From Bordetella sp. LUAb4 (GTDB taxonomy: Bacteria; Pseudomonadota; Gammaproteobacteria; Burkholderiales; Burkholderiaceae_B), in assembly GCF_021325795.1 (NCBI RefSeq), contig NZ_JAHPZX010000008.1:1-64000 (forward strand): DNA of 64,000 nucleotides, in the 5' to 3' direction. Shown here piece after piece: positions 46,236-55,585 of the stretch. Within the stretch, counting starts at the first letter, position 1. The number at the start of each line of letters is the position of its first letter. A program made the translations under genes and the position numbers. A model generated the notes under the pieces. It did not search any database. It had not been told where the DNA came from and was given only the letters and a program-made list of their open reading frames with translations.

Positions 46236-47213
46236 ATGCAACTCGGACTGATAGGGCTAGGCCGAATGGGCGCGAACATCGCGCGCCGCCTGATGCGCGA
46301 TAAACATGAGGTCGTGGTCTACAACCGCAGCCTGGAGAAGGTCAAGGCCTTGCAGGACGAAGGCGCGACTGGCGTGGACAGCGTGGAGAAGCTGGTGGCG
46401 GCTTTGGCCAAGCCGCGCGCGATCTGGGTCATGCTGCCGGCCGGCAGCGTGACCGAACACATGGTCGATACGCTGGCCGGGCTGCTGGAGCCGGGGGACA
46501 TCATCATCGATGGCGGCAACACCATGTACAAGGACGACATGCGCCGCGCCAAGGCCTTGCAGGCCAAACAGCTGGAGTACGTGGATGTGGGCACGTCCGG
46601 CGGCATCTGGGGCCTGGAACGAGGCTACTGCATGATGATAGGCGGCGAGGACAAGGTGGTGCGCCATCTGGATCCGCTGTTCGCGTGCCTGGCGCCGGGC
46701 CTGGGCGACATCGAACGCACGCCGGGCCGCGAGGGCCACGACGACAGGCCGGAACGCGGCTATATCCATGCCGGCCCCGCCGGCGCCGGCCACTTCGTCA
46801 AGATGGTGCACAACGGTATCGAGTACGGCCTGATGCAGGCCTACGCCGAAGGCTTCGACATTCTCAAGACCAAGAACTCCGAACAACTGCCTGAAGACCA
46901 GCGCCTGGACATCAACGTCGCCGACGTGGCCGAGGTATGGCGGCGCGGCAGCGTGGTGTCGTCCTGGTTGCTGGACCTGACTGCCATCGCGCTGGCCAAG
47001 GACGGCAAACTGGCCGGATTCTCCGGCGAAGTCGCCGATAGCGGTGAAGGGCGCTGGACAATAGACGCCGCGGTGGAACAGGCCGTACCGGCCCCCGTGC
47101 TGGCCACGTCCCTGTTCGCGCGCTTCCGCTCGCGCCAGGACGCGACGTTCGGCGACAAGATTCTGTCCGCCATGCGCTTCGGCTTTGGCGGCCATGTGGA
47201 GGAAAAGAAATAA
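46236..47213 (+). CDS. gnd: 6-phosphogluconate dehydrogenase (decarboxylating)
   Basis: 325 residues, the shorter GntZ/YqeC type rather than the 470-residue Gnd. Rossmann motif [16 protein letters not shown], then [19 protein letters not shown] and [14 protein letters not shown] (substrate and catalytic Lys region). Start ATG 46236 is seven bases after AGGAG; an ATG six bases upstream is too close to the site. It shares its last base with the ATG of zwf. Confidence 0.93.
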   Translation: MQLGLIGLGRMGANIARRLMRDKHEVVVYNRSLEKVKALQDEGATGVDSVEKLVAALAKPRAIWVMLPAGSVTEHMVDTLAGLLEPGDIIIDGGNTMYKDDMRRAKALQAKQLEYVDVGTSGGIWGLERGYCMMIGGEDKVVRHLDPLFACLAPGLGDIERTPGREGHDDRPERGYIHAGPAGAGHFVKMVHNGIEYGLMQAYAEGFDILKTKNSEQLPEDQRLDINVADVAEVWRRGSVVSSWLLDLTAIALAKDGKLAGFSGEVADSGEGRWTIDAAVEQAVPAPVLATSLFARFRSRQDATFGDKILSAMRFGFGGHVEEKK

Positions 47214-48742
47214 TGGCAGCAAAGAAACCCAAGCTATCGCGTGCCGAGAAAGCGCCCCCCGTCGCGCTGTTCCTGTTCGGCGCGCATGGCGACCTGGTCA
47301 AGCGCCTGCTGGTGCCGTCGCTCTACAACCTGACGCGCGACGGCCTGCTGGGCGACGCCATGCGCGTGATCGGGGTCGACCACAACACGGTCAGCGACGA
47401 GGACTACCGCAACCGGCTGTCGGACTTCATGCGGGAAAACCGCCCCAAGGCCAAGGAAGGCGCAGCGGACGGCGACGGCTTCGACCAGCAGATCTGGGAC
47501 GGCCTGGCGCCGCGCATTTCGTATCTGGAAGGCGACTTTCTTGACGACAACACCTACCAGCAGATCGCCAAGCGCATCGAGGAGTCCGGCACCAGGAACG
47601 CCATCTTCTATCTGGCCACGGCGCCGCGCTTCTTCTGCGACGTGGTGCAGCGGCTGGCCAAGGCGGGACTGCTGAAGGAAGGCGACGATACGTTCCGCCG
47701 CGTGATCATCGAAAAGCCGTTCGGCTCGGACCTGCACACCGCCGAGGAGCTGAACGCCCGCATCCTGTCGGTGATGGACGAGAAGCAGATCTATCGCATC
47801 GACCATTACCTGGGCAAGGAGACGGTGCAGAACATCCTGGTCAGCCGCTTCGCCAACGGCCTGTTCGAGGCGTTCTGGAACAATCACTACGTCGACCACG
47901 TGCAGATCACGGCAGCGGAAACCGTGGGCGTGGAAACGCGCGGCAATTTCTATGAAATCACCGGCGCCCTGCGCGACATGGTGCCCAACCACCTGTTCCA
48001 GCTGCTGGCCATGGTGGCGATGGAGCCGCCCGCGGCCTTCGACGCCGATTCCGTCCGTAGTGAAAAAGCCAAAGTGGTGGCCGCCATCCGGCCGCAGAAC
48101 GCGGATGAGGCATTGCGCAATTCCGTGCGCGGGCAGTACGTCGCCGCCGATGCCGACGGCAAGCCTCTAAAGGGCTACCGCGAGGAAGACCGCGTGGCGC
48201 CGGACAGCACCACCGAAACGTATGTGGCCCTGAAGCTGTGGGTGGACAACTGGCGCTGGGCCGGCGTGCCGTTCTATCTGCGTACCGGCAAGCGCATGGG
48301 CGTACGCAATACGCAGATCGCCATCTGCTTCAAGCCGGCGCCGATGTCGCCGTTCCGCGATACCCAGGTGGATGAGTTGCGGCCCAACTATCTGATGATC
48401 AATATCCAGCCCGACGAAGGCATGTGGTTCGACTTCCAGGCCAAGCGCCCCGGCACGTCGCTGACCATCGACAACGTGGAGATGGGGTTTGCCTACGCCG
48501 ACTTCTTCACCATGCGGCCCTCCACCGGCTACGAGACCCTGCTGTACGACTGCATGACGGGCGACCAGACGCTGTTCCAGCGGGCCGACAATATCGAGAA
48601 CGGTTGGCGCGCGGTACAGCCGTTCCAGGAAGCCTTCCGCGATTATCCCCACGTCGAACCCTACGCCGCGGGCTCCGTCGGCCCCAAGGCGGCCGACGAT
48701 TTGCTGGCGCGGGATGGACGTTCATGGCACAGCTTGAAGTAG
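47213..48742 (+). CDS. zwf: Glucose-6-phosphate dehydrogenase
   Basis: 509 residues. NADP-binding LFGAHGDLVKRLLVPSLYNL (first glycine pattern GxxGDL), IIEKPFGSDLHTAEELN, and the active-site RIDHYLGKETVQNIL. First step of the oxidative pentose phosphate pathway. ATG 47213 overlaps the gnd stop by one base. The 3' end overlaps the HAD gene by about 19 bases. Confidence 0.96.
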   Translation: MAAKKPKLSRAEKAPPVALFLFGAHGDLVKRLLVPSLYNLTRDGLLGDAMRVIGVDHNTVSDEDYRNRLSDFMRENRPKAKEGAADGDGFDQQIWDGLAPRISYLEGDFLDDNTYQQIAKRIEESGTRNAIFYLATAPRFFCDVVQRLAKAGLLKEGDDTFRRVIIEKPFGSDLHTAEELNARILSVMDEKQIYRIDHYLGKETVQNILVSRFANGLFEAFWNNHYVDHVQITAAETVGVETRGNFYEITGALRDMVPNHLFQLLAMVAMEPPAAFDADSVRSEKAKVVAAIRPQNADEALRNSVRGQYVAADADGKPLKGYREEDRVAPDSTTETYVALKLWVDNWRWAGVPFYLRTGKRMGVRNTQIAICFKPAPMSPFRDTQVDELRPNYLMINIQPDEGMWFDFQAKRPGTSLTIDNVEMGFAYADFFTMRPSTGYETLLYDCMTGDQTLFQRADNIENGWRAVQPFQEAFRDYPHVEPYAAGSVGPKAADDLLARDGRSWHSLK

Positions 48743-49758
48743 ATGGCGATACGCGTGGCGGCGCCCGGGTGCCCGCCAGCCTCTCCGCCGATGCTGCCGG
48801 CAGCATGGCGAATGAAGCGGGCGCAACGGGCGACGGCGCGCCGCGCCGCAACGCTGGCGGCCAGGACGCCAACGCCGCCGCGCGCATACGCGTGCGGGCG
48901 GGCGTGGCCGCCGACAAGCCGGTAAGCACGGCGGGCATTGCCCTGCTGGTGTCCGATGTGGATGGCACGCTGCTGCGCCCGGACAAGAGCCTGGCGCCGG
49001 CCACGCTGGAGGCGGTCAACCGCCTGCGCGCGGCCGGCGTGCGCTTCACCCTGGTCAGTGCACGGCCGCCACGCGGCATGCTGCCACTGATCCAGGCCTT
49101 GAACATCAAGGTGCCGACGGCTGCGTTCAACGGCGGGGCCATCGTGGGCGCGCGCGGTGAAGTCCTGGAAGCGACAAGGCTGACCAGCCGCGATGCCAGG
49201 ACCACGCTGGACGTGCTGCTGCGAGAAAAGGTGGAAACATGGGTCTTCGCGGACGACCAATGGCTGCTGCGCGACCCGGCCGGTGAGTATGTGCCGCTGG
49301 AAAGAATGACCCTGGGCTATGACGGCGTGGTGGTCGAGGATTTCTCGCCCTACGTGGACCGCATCGACAAGATCGTCGCCGCCAGCTCGGATCCCGCCCT
49401 GCTGGCCCGTCTGGGAGAGACTTTGAACGCCCGCATCGCGCCCCATGCCTTGGCGATGCAGTCACAGACGTATTACCTGGACATCACGCATGCGCGCGCC
49501 AACAAGGGCGACGCGGTGTCGGCGTTGGCGCGCCAGGTCGGCGTGCCGCTGACGGCGGTTGCCGCCATCGGCGATGGCGACAATGACGTCCCCATGTTCA
49601 AGCGCGCCGGGTTTTCCATTGCCATGGGCCAGGCCAGTGCCGCCGTGCGGGCGCAAGCGCGCCGCGTCACGGGGACCAACGATCAGGATGGATTGGCGCA
49701 GGCGATCGATCAGATTATCTTGGGCGGAACAGGGACGGACACGGGTAGCCATGGATGA
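48724..49758 (+). CDS. HAD superfamily IIB (Cof-like) phosphatase
   Basis: 344 residues if started at ATG 48724. The HAD core begins at about residue 72: nucleophile LLVSDVDGTLLRPD, then a type-II cap, and the late GDGDNDVPMFKRAG motif. The first 65-70 residues are Ala/Gly/Arg-rich and low-complexity, and a GTG or ATG further in could be the true start. It follows zwf and may hydrolyse a sugar phosphate, but it is not a 6-phosphogluconolactonase. Confidence 0.82.
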   Translation: MAQLEVDGDTRGGARVPASLSADAAGSMANEAGATGDGAPRRNAGGQDANAAARIRVRAGVAADKPVSTAGIALLVSDVDGTLLRPDKSLAPATLEAVNRLRAAGVRFTLVSARPPRGMLPLIQALNIKVPTAAFNGGAIVGARGEVLEATRLTSRDARTTLDVLLREKVETWVFADDQWLLRDPAGEYVPLERMTLGYDGVVVEDFSPYVDRIDKIVAASSDPALLARLGETLNARIAPHALAMQSQTYYLDITHARANKGDAVSALARQVGVPLTAVAAIGDGDNDVPMFKRAGFSIAMGQASAAVRAQARRVTGTNDQDGLAQAIDQIILGGTGTDTGSHG

Positions 49759-49832
49759 GGGGCGGAATGGCTTGGGCTAAGTGTGCCCGGGTTGATGTCC
49801 ACGGCCAAGCGCCGGCCGGGTACGCACCCCAG

Positions 49833-49943
49833 AGCTAGGCGCCCGCGGCTAGGGGACCCTGGCTCGGCGCCCGCGGCTAGGGCCCGCGGCTCGGCGCCCC
49901 CGGCTAGGCGCCCCCGGCTAGCCGCCCGCAGCTAGGCGCCCCC
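49833..49943. repeat. Degenerate GC-rich repeat array with CTAG
   Basis: Imperfect copies of a unit near 14 bp (GGCTAGGCGCCCCC and variants with CGCGGCT), containing six CTAG tetranucleotides in about 110 bases. It lies between the convergent HAD and tartrate-dehydratase genes. Different in sequence from the array at 633-759 but sharing CTAG at its core. Confidence 0.85.
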
Positions 49944-49944
49944 C

Positions 49945-51111
49945 TCAATCCGACAGCGCTCGCATTTCCTTGATCAGGTCCGCCTTGCCTTCAAAGCCGA
50001 TACCCGGCAGGTCGGGCATGGTGATATAGCTGTTTTCCACCTTGACGCCATCCGGGAACCCGCCATACGGCTGGAACAGGTCCGGGTAGGACTCGTTGCC
50101 GCCCAAACCTAAACCGGCGGCGATGTTCAGGGACATCTGGTGGCCACCGTGCGGGATGCAGCGGCTGGGCGACCAGCCGTGCTGATGCAGCATGTCCAGC
50201 GTGCGCAGGTATTCCACCAACCCGTAGCTCAGCGCGCAGTCGAACTGCAACCAATCACGGTCGGGCCGCATGCCGCCATAGCGCACCAGGTTGCGGGCGT
50301 CCTGCATGGAGAACAGGTTTTCGCCAGTCGCCATGGGCTTGTCGTAGTAGTTGCGCAAGGTGGCCTGCAACTCGAAGTCCAGGGGATCGCCGGCTTCCTC
50401 GTACCAGAACAAGTCGTATTGCGACAGCGCCTTGGCGTAGGCGATGGCCGTGTCCAGATCGAAACGGCCATTGGCATCCACGCACAGCCGCTGGCCATCC
50501 TGCAACACGCTGAGGATGGAATCGATGCGGCGCAGGTCCTCGTCCAGCGAGGCGCCACCGATCTTCTTCTTCACCACCGTATAGCCGCGGTCAAGATAGC
50601 TGCGCATCTCGTCCTTCAGCTTGCTATGGTCCTGACCAGGGTAGTAATAGCCACCGGCGGCATAGACGAAAACCTTGCGATTGGGCGTGCCGTTGCCGTA
50701 GCGATCGGCCAGCAGCTGGAACAAGGGCTTGTTGGCGATCTTGGCTACCGCGTCCCAGATGGCCATGTCCATCGTGCCGATCGCCACCGAACGTTCGCCG
50801 TGGCCGCCCGGCTTTTCGTTGATGAACATCGTCTTCCAGATCTTGTGCGGATCCAGGTTCGCGCCGGTCTCGTCGATCAGGGAGTCCGGGTCGGCTTCCA
50901 GGATGCGGGGGATGAAGCGTTCGCGCATCAGCATGCCCTGGCCATAACGGCCATTGGAATTGAAGCCATAGCCCACCACCGGCTTGCCGTCACGAATGAC
51001 ATCGGTGATGACGGCCACCAGGCTCAAGGTCATCTTGCTGAAGTCGATGTAGGCATTGCGGATGGGTGAGCTGATGGGAACGGTCTTTTCCCGGATTTCG
51101 ACGATCTTCAT
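49945..51111 (-). CDS. tarD: D-tartrate-dehydratase-like enolase superfamily protein
   Basis: 388 residues, mandelate-racemase subgroup. Probable catalytic set: general-base Lys in VVKKKIGG (Lys183), metal ligands Asp212 (VDANG), Glu238 (YEEAGDP) and Glu264 (ATGEN), and acid/base His321 in IPHGGHQ. This pattern is one residue offset from that of Bradyrhizobium D-tartrate dehydratase as I remember it, and the length is the same within one residue. The reaction would be D-tartrate to oxaloacetate. Divergent from a LysR regulator at 51354, which is likely its activator. Confidence 0.75.
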   Translation of the reverse strand: MKIVEIREKTVPISSPIRNAYIDFSKMTLSLVAVITDVIRDGKPVVGYGFNSNGRYGQGMLMRERFIPRILEADPDSLIDETGANLDPHKIWKTMFINEKPGGHGERSVAIGTMDMAIWDAVAKIANKPLFQLLADRYGNGTPNRKVFVYAAGGYYYPGQDHSKLKDEMRSYLDRGYTVVKKKIGGASLDEDLRRIDSILSVLQDGQRLCVDANGRFDLDTAIAYAKALSQYDLFWYEEAGDPLDFELQATLRNYYDKPMATGENLFSMQDARNLVRYGGMRPDRDWLQFDCALSYGLVEYLRTLDMLHQHGWSPSRCIPHGGHQMSLNIAAGLGLGGNESYPDLFQPYGGFPDGVKVENSYITMPDLPGIGFEGKADLIKEMRALSD

Positions 51112-51353
51112 GAGGTCTCCTGCGATATCGATTTAAAAGACATGCCCCCCCCGCGCCGTTGCCGTCGGCGAAAACAGCGAAAGCGGCACACGCTGGCCAC
51201 CTGTATGGCTTGGAGGCTTCCACGGCAGCGCCTGCTTGGATGCCCTCCACGAGGTCGGGCGGGGCTTGTCATGGAGGCTAGATTAACGAATCCAGCGCCG
51301 CCATAAATTCACTTTAAGGAACAAGACCATTCACCTTGAGTTATAAATAACGC

Positions 51354-52364
51354 ATGAGAAACGATGCCGCTTCAGAACTGGTGTTCTTCGCCCTGGTGGC
51401 GCGCCATGGCAGCCTGTCGGCCGCCGCGCGCGCGCTGGACATCACGCCGCCGGCGGCCACCAAGCGGCTGGCGCAGATCGAACAGCGGCTGGGCGTGCGC
51501 CTGGTCAATCGCACCACCCGGCGGGTCAGCCTGACCAGCGAAGGGGAAACCTATCTGCAGCATGCCACCCGCATCCTGGCCGACATCCGCGAAATGGAGG
51601 ATCAGTTGGCCGGCAGCCGCGCCGAGCCGCGTGGCCTGCTGCGGGTGAACGCCACGTTGGGCTTCGGCCGCACTGTGATCGCGCCGCTGGTCTCCGACTA
51701 TGCCCGCCTGCACCCGGACGTGCAGGTGCAATTGGAAGTCACCGACCGGCCCGTCGATCTGGTGCAGCAGGGCTACGACGTGGCCGTGCGCTTCGGCCAG
51801 CCCGCGGACAGCCGCCTGACTGCGCGGCGCCTCTTGAGCAACCGGCGCTTCCTGTGTGCATCGCCCGCCTACTTGCAGCGCCACGGGGTGCCGCAGACGC
51901 CGGCGGCCTTGCAGGAACATCGCTGCATCATCCACAGGCAGAACGATGAGGCCTATGGGGCCTGGCGCTTCACGCGCGACCGCCAGACCGAGGTCGTGAA
52001 AGTCGGCGGCGCGCTGGCCAGCAATGACGGCGACATCGTGCTGGGATGGGCCCTGGATGGCCATGGCATCCTCATCCGGTCCGAATGGGACTTGGCGAAA
52101 TACCTGGAGACCGGTCGCTTGCGACGCTTGCTGCCGGCCTACACCCTGGAGCCGGCGGACCTGTTCGTGTACTACCCCAGCCGGCACCATCTGTCGGCGC
52201 GGGTGCGCAGCTTCATCGACTTCCTGGCCGCCAGTTTCGAGACCCCGGTGAAGGGGGCGCCGCCACGGCGCGCCAAGGAAGGGTCGACCGAAAGCAGGCC
52301 CGAAGCCGCGCGGAGCAAGCCGGCCGAGGCCGGCGCGCGGCCGAAATCACGTGGGAAAAGCTGA
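51354..52364 (+). CDS. LysR family transcriptional regulator
   Basis: 336 residues. N-terminal winged helix-turn-helix (about 1-62; SLSAAARALDITPPAATKRLAQIEQRLGVRLVNRTTRRV) and a C-terminal effector domain (about 90-300; VTDRPVDLVQQGYDVAVRFG). The last 40 residues are Arg/Ala/Lys-rich and lie inside the first copy of an 80-bp repeat. Divergent from the tartrate-dehydratase-like gene with a 242-base gap, the standard layout for a LysR-controlled target. Confidence 0.92.
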   Translation: MRNDAASELVFFALVARHGSLSAAARALDITPPAATKRLAQIEQRLGVRLVNRTTRRVSLTSEGETYLQHATRILADIREMEDQLAGSRAEPRGLLRVNATLGFGRTVIAPLVSDYARLHPDVQVQLEVTDRPVDLVQQGYDVAVRFGQPADSRLTARRLLSNRRFLCASPAYLQRHGVPQTPAALQEHRCIIHRQNDEAYGAWRFTRDRQTEVVKVGGALASNDGDIVLGWALDGHGILIRSEWDLAKYLETGRLRRLLPAYTLEPADLFVYYPSRHHLSARVRSFIDFLAASFETPVKGAPPRRAKEGSTESRPEAARSKPAEAGARPKSRGKS

Positions 52365-52508
52365 CCGAGGACAGCCCTCAGCCGGATTCATGCGGAAAAC
52401 TGGCCGACCTACAAGCCCCCGCCGAACTCACGCGGGAACGCTGCCCGAGGACAGCCCACATCCGGCTTCACGCGGGAACGGCGGGCGAAGAATGGCCCCC
52501 GCCCAGGC
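52341..52508. repeat. Two imperfect ~81-bp direct repeats
   Basis: Copies start at 52341 (CCGAAATCACGTGGG) and 52422 (CCGAACTCACGCGGG), each followed by CCGAGGACAGCCC at 52365 and 52445. The first copy contains the LysR stop codon. Confidence 0.75.
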
Positions 52509-53084
52509 TCATGCAGCGGCGTTAGGGCGGCCGGGGGCGCGCGGCGGCGACAGCAGATCCTGCTGGCGCGGGTCCACTTCGGGAACGGCGATGGCCTCGC
52601 GCATGCGGAATTCAAGCACCCATACCCAGGGATTGACCGCCCAGGCGCGCGCACCATAGTTTTCGCACCAGCTCAGCGCAAAGATCGACTTGATGGGCAT
52701 GCCGGGCAGGAAACCACCCCGGGCGGTGTACTGGTTCACACAGCCTTCCGCCGCCACGTCGACATCGCTGATCTCCTGCAGGCGCTGCAGGCGCAGGCCC
52801 ACCAGCAGGGCCAGGGCGAAGGCGTTACCGTCTTCATCGTAGAGGGGCACCGTCTGGCCAGGCTCGCCGTAGGGGCAATCCGCGCGGCGTACCCGGCGCC
52901 GCGGCGGGCGTCCTGGCACGGTTTCCTCGACGGCGACCCACTTGGCGTTCGGCCCCATCTCGCGCAGCCAACCTGTCGTGCTCATCGGTGGCTGAGGCTT
53001 GAGAATACGGCGTGTCTGCACTTTGCGGCCATCCAGGATGGGCGCAATCATGTCGGCGGGAAATCGGAGAGGTTGCCCTGTCAT
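52509..53084 (-). CDS. ASCH-domain-like hypothetical protein
   Basis: 191 residues if started at ATG 53084. The N-terminus (LRFPADMIAPILDGRKVQTRRIL) is the ASCH signature seen in phage and prophage genomes, often next to DNA-modification genes. The middle has a WLREMGP loop and the C-terminus carries Trp-rich strands (NPWVWVLEFRM). ASCH domains bind RNA or nucleotides, but no function is proven here. No other phage gene flanks it. Confidence 0.6.
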   Translation of the reverse strand: MTGQPLRFPADMIAPILDGRKVQTRRILKPQPPMSTTGWLREMGPNAKWVAVEETVPGRPPRRRVRRADCPYGEPGQTVPLYDEDGNAFALALLVGLRLQRLQEISDVDVAAEGCVNQYTARGGFLPGMPIKSIFALSWCENYGARAWAVNPWVWVLEFRMREAIAVPEVDPRQQDLLSPPRAPGRPNAAA

Positions 53085-53366
53085 CGCTAAGAGAAGCTTG
53101 AAATTCGGACCGGATGATACCGCAGTGCACACAAGTCTCGGCAAATTGGCCGCAAGCCAATGAATTATGCACGTTTTTCAAAAGCCTACAATTCTTGTCA
53201 CACCTTCGTTGAAACGGCGCCACAGCGGGAATTCCCACGAGGGCGCGCATTGCACTCCTGCCGACAAATACGAGATTTCCCGGCAGGCCCACGCCCACCT
53301 CTTAGTTACACGTCCATCGCACCTATCTACCATCGCGGCCTATCAAAATCTTCAAAAGGAATCGGC

Positions 53367-53861
53367 ATGCGTATCGGATCAGCAGGACCATCGGCGGTGC
53401 AGCCCCAGCCACAAGCAGACCGTATCGACGCCAAGCCCGGCGGCGTGATGCGGATGCTGACCATCATCCGTCACGGCGGAGAATCGAAAGCGCTGGCGCA
53501 CAAGGAATCCCTGCGCTTGAAGAAAGAGGCCGCTCAGATCACGCTCGGGACTGCCGAGCATCTGTTCAAGCAGTGCCACCGCTCGCTGGCGAGTTTGAGA
53601 GCGACCAGGAGCGACAATCTCGAGCAGTTGGCCGATATCGAGCAGCGGGCCATGGCCGGAAAGGACCTTGACGAAAAGGCCGGATCCTTTGCGGAGTTCA
53701 TCATGGTCCAAGAGAAAGGGGCTGAGATCGCCGAGGCGCTGGGCCGTGCCGAATACACGATGAATTTCGCGAGCGAACGGCTTGCGAGCACACGTGACGC
53801 CTTTAATAAAGCGACGACGAAGTATGAAACCTTCGCCCGGAAGCTAGGCGCGACCGAGTAA
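53367..53861 (+). CDS. Hypothetical coiled-coil protein, unrecognised
   Basis: 164 residues from ATG 53367, six bases after AAAGGAAT. No signal peptide. After a Pro/Gln-rich start (residues 1-25) the chain is helical and charged (about 40-160), with heptad-like Leu/Ala spacing and no Cys. Not recognised. Local composition upstream (53150-53366) is lower in GC than the surroundings, consistent with acquisition. A role as a secreted or chaperone-like protein cannot be excluded. Confidence 0.55.
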   Translation: MRIGSAGPSAVQPQPQADRIDAKPGGVMRMLTIIRHGGESKALAHKESLRLKKEAAQITLGTAEHLFKQCHRSLASLRATRSDNLEQLADIEQRAMAGKDLDEKAGSFAEFIMVQEKGAEIAEALGRAEYTMNFASERLASTRDAFNKATTKYETFARKLGATE

Positions 53862-53904
53862 ACCGCCGCCGGCGCCTCGAATGGCAACGTCAGGGCGGCC
53901 CGCG

Positions 53905-54888
53905 TCAGGGGTGCTCGACGCTCCATTGCCGCAGGAGATCCAGGAAGATGCTGTCCACCCGCGCCGCATTGCCATCGGAATGGCCGGCGGAGTGCGGGGT
54001 GCAGATGACGTTAGGCATCTGCCACAAGGGTGACTCGGCGGCCAGGGGCTCGTGCGCGTAGACGTCGAGATAGGCGCCGCCCAGGCGGCCCTCGCCCAAG
54101 GCGGCAATGAGGTCGTCTTCACGCACGACTTCGCCACGCGCCACGTTGATCAAGTGCGCGTGCGCCGGCAACCTGGCCAGCATGGCGGCATCGACCAGGA
54201 AACGGGTGCGTTCGGTCAAGGGGCAGGCCAGCACCAGCCAGTCCGCGTCGCCCAGGATGGACCCCATGTCCTCGAACGCCACGCATTCCTGCGCCCCCTC
54301 GACCGGCTGCGCGCTGCTGCGCACCACCGAAATCCGCAGGCCCAGGGCCCGCAACATCTCGCCCAGCCGCTGGCCAATCACCCCCCAGCCGACGATCACG
54401 GCTTTCTGGCCGCGCAGATCACGCGGCATGGTCAGTTCGCCGGCCTTGAGCCAGCGGTTCTCGCGCTGGGCCCGCATCAGTTCGGGAAAATGGCGGGCCA
54501 AGGCCAACAGGCCCGCCAGCGCGTTTTGCATGACAGGTTCTGCATTGGCACCTGTCGAAGGCGTAACTTTTACACCGCGCCCCATCAGCTCCGGAAAGAT
54601 GGGCCGATCCAGTCCCGCCGAGTGCACATGCACCCACTGCAGGGTGGGCGAGCCGCGCAACGACTCGTAGAAGGCTTCGAGCGATTCCGTCAGAACGTGT
54701 TTGGTGGAACTTCCGGTAACTTCGCGGGAAATATAGGCCACGTCGGCGTTACCATGCCCATGACCGCGCGTCGCTTCAGCGATAAGCAATTCATGAGGAC
54801 GCCCTTCCAGCACTTTTTCCACACGTTCGCGCAGGCGGTCCGCCGTGGCGCGTGACAGCAGGATGTGTATCGGCTTCTGCCTGGACAT
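53905..54888 (-). CDS. D-2-hydroxyacid dehydrogenase
   Basis: 327 residues from ATG 54888 after CAAGGGG. NAD-binding GWGVIGQRLGEML; catalytic Arg in NVARGEVVRED, Glu in AHEPLA and His in TPHSAGHSDG. A paralogue in family to GhrA at 11568-12497, but with longer N-terminus and different substrate loop (VHVHSAGLDRP). Substrate unassigned. Confidence 0.85.
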   Translation of the reverse strand: MSRQKPIHILLSRATADRLRERVEKVLEGRPHELLIAEATRGHGHGNADVAYISREVTGSSTKHVLTESLEAFYESLRGSPTLQWVHVHSAGLDRPIFPELMGRGVKVTPSTGANAEPVMQNALAGLLALARHFPELMRAQRENRWLKAGELTMPRDLRGQKAVIVGWGVIGQRLGEMLRALGLRISVVRSSAQPVEGAQECVAFEDMGSILGDADWLVLACPLTERTRFLVDAAMLARLPAHAHLINVARGEVVREDDLIAALGEGRLGGAYLDVYAHEPLAAESPLWQMPNVICTPHSAGHSDGNAARVDSIFLDLLRQWSVEHP

Positions 54889-55056
54889 GCTGGTCCCCTT
54901 GGGTATGTATTCGAGTCGACGATGCCCGGCCCCACTTCGATGAACGCGGCGGCCGCGACGGTTCAAGTGTCTGGTCATGACGCCAGACGCCGCACATTAT
55001 CGCGCGATCCATTAGCGATCACCTGAACGGCTGCCTGAACGACCAGGAGTTCCACT

Positions 55057-55539
55057 ATGAAACGACATTCCGTACTGCGTTGCGGCGCAATCACTCTGGC
55101 ACTGGCCATGGCCGGGCCGGCCGCGGCACAGACGCTCAAGCAGCTCGAGGGCGCGCTGGGCGGCAGCGGACACGGCGCGAGCACAGGCACGGGTAGCGGC
55201 AGCGCCAGCGGCGGCGCGGCGTCCGCGCTGGGCGACCTGGCTTCCGGCAATCTCAAGTCCGGCAGCCTGGGCAATGCCACCGGCGTCCTGCAATACTGCA
55301 TCAAGAACAATTACCTGAGCGGCAACGGCGTGACAGCGCTGAAAGACAAGCTGACCAGCCGCATCAGCGGCAGCAGCGGGCAACCGGCGGAGAAGAACGA
55401 CGACTTCCTGTCCGGCGCCAAGGGACTGCTGAAGACCGGCGACGGCAAGAGCGTCGATCTGAGCGGCAGCGGGCTGAAGGAACAAGTGACCAAGAAGGCC
55501 TGCGACGCGGTACTGGCACAGGCGAAAGGGTTCTTGTAG
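55057..55539 (+). CDS. DUF2501 (YjjA-like) exported protein
   Basis: 160 residues. Signal peptide ending GPAAAQ (about residue 25), a Ser/Gly-rich stretch (about 36-70), then ATGVLQYCIKNNYLSG and a C-terminal helical part with a second Cys (KKACDAVLAQAKGFL). This is the DUF2501 pattern of E. coli YjjA. Function unknown; two Cys may pair in the periplasm. Confidence 0.82.
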   Translation: MKRHSVLRCGAITLALAMAGPAAAQTLKQLEGALGGSGHGASTGTGSGSASGGAASALGDLASGNLKSGSLGNATGVLQYCIKNNYLSGNGVTALKDKLTSRISGSSGQPAEKNDDFLSGAKGLLKTGDGKSVDLSGSGLKEQVTKKACDAVLAQAKGFL

Positions 55540-55585
55540 CAGTCAGTGGCGGCACGCGGTCCGCGGCGGCGCTGAACCGTGCGGC

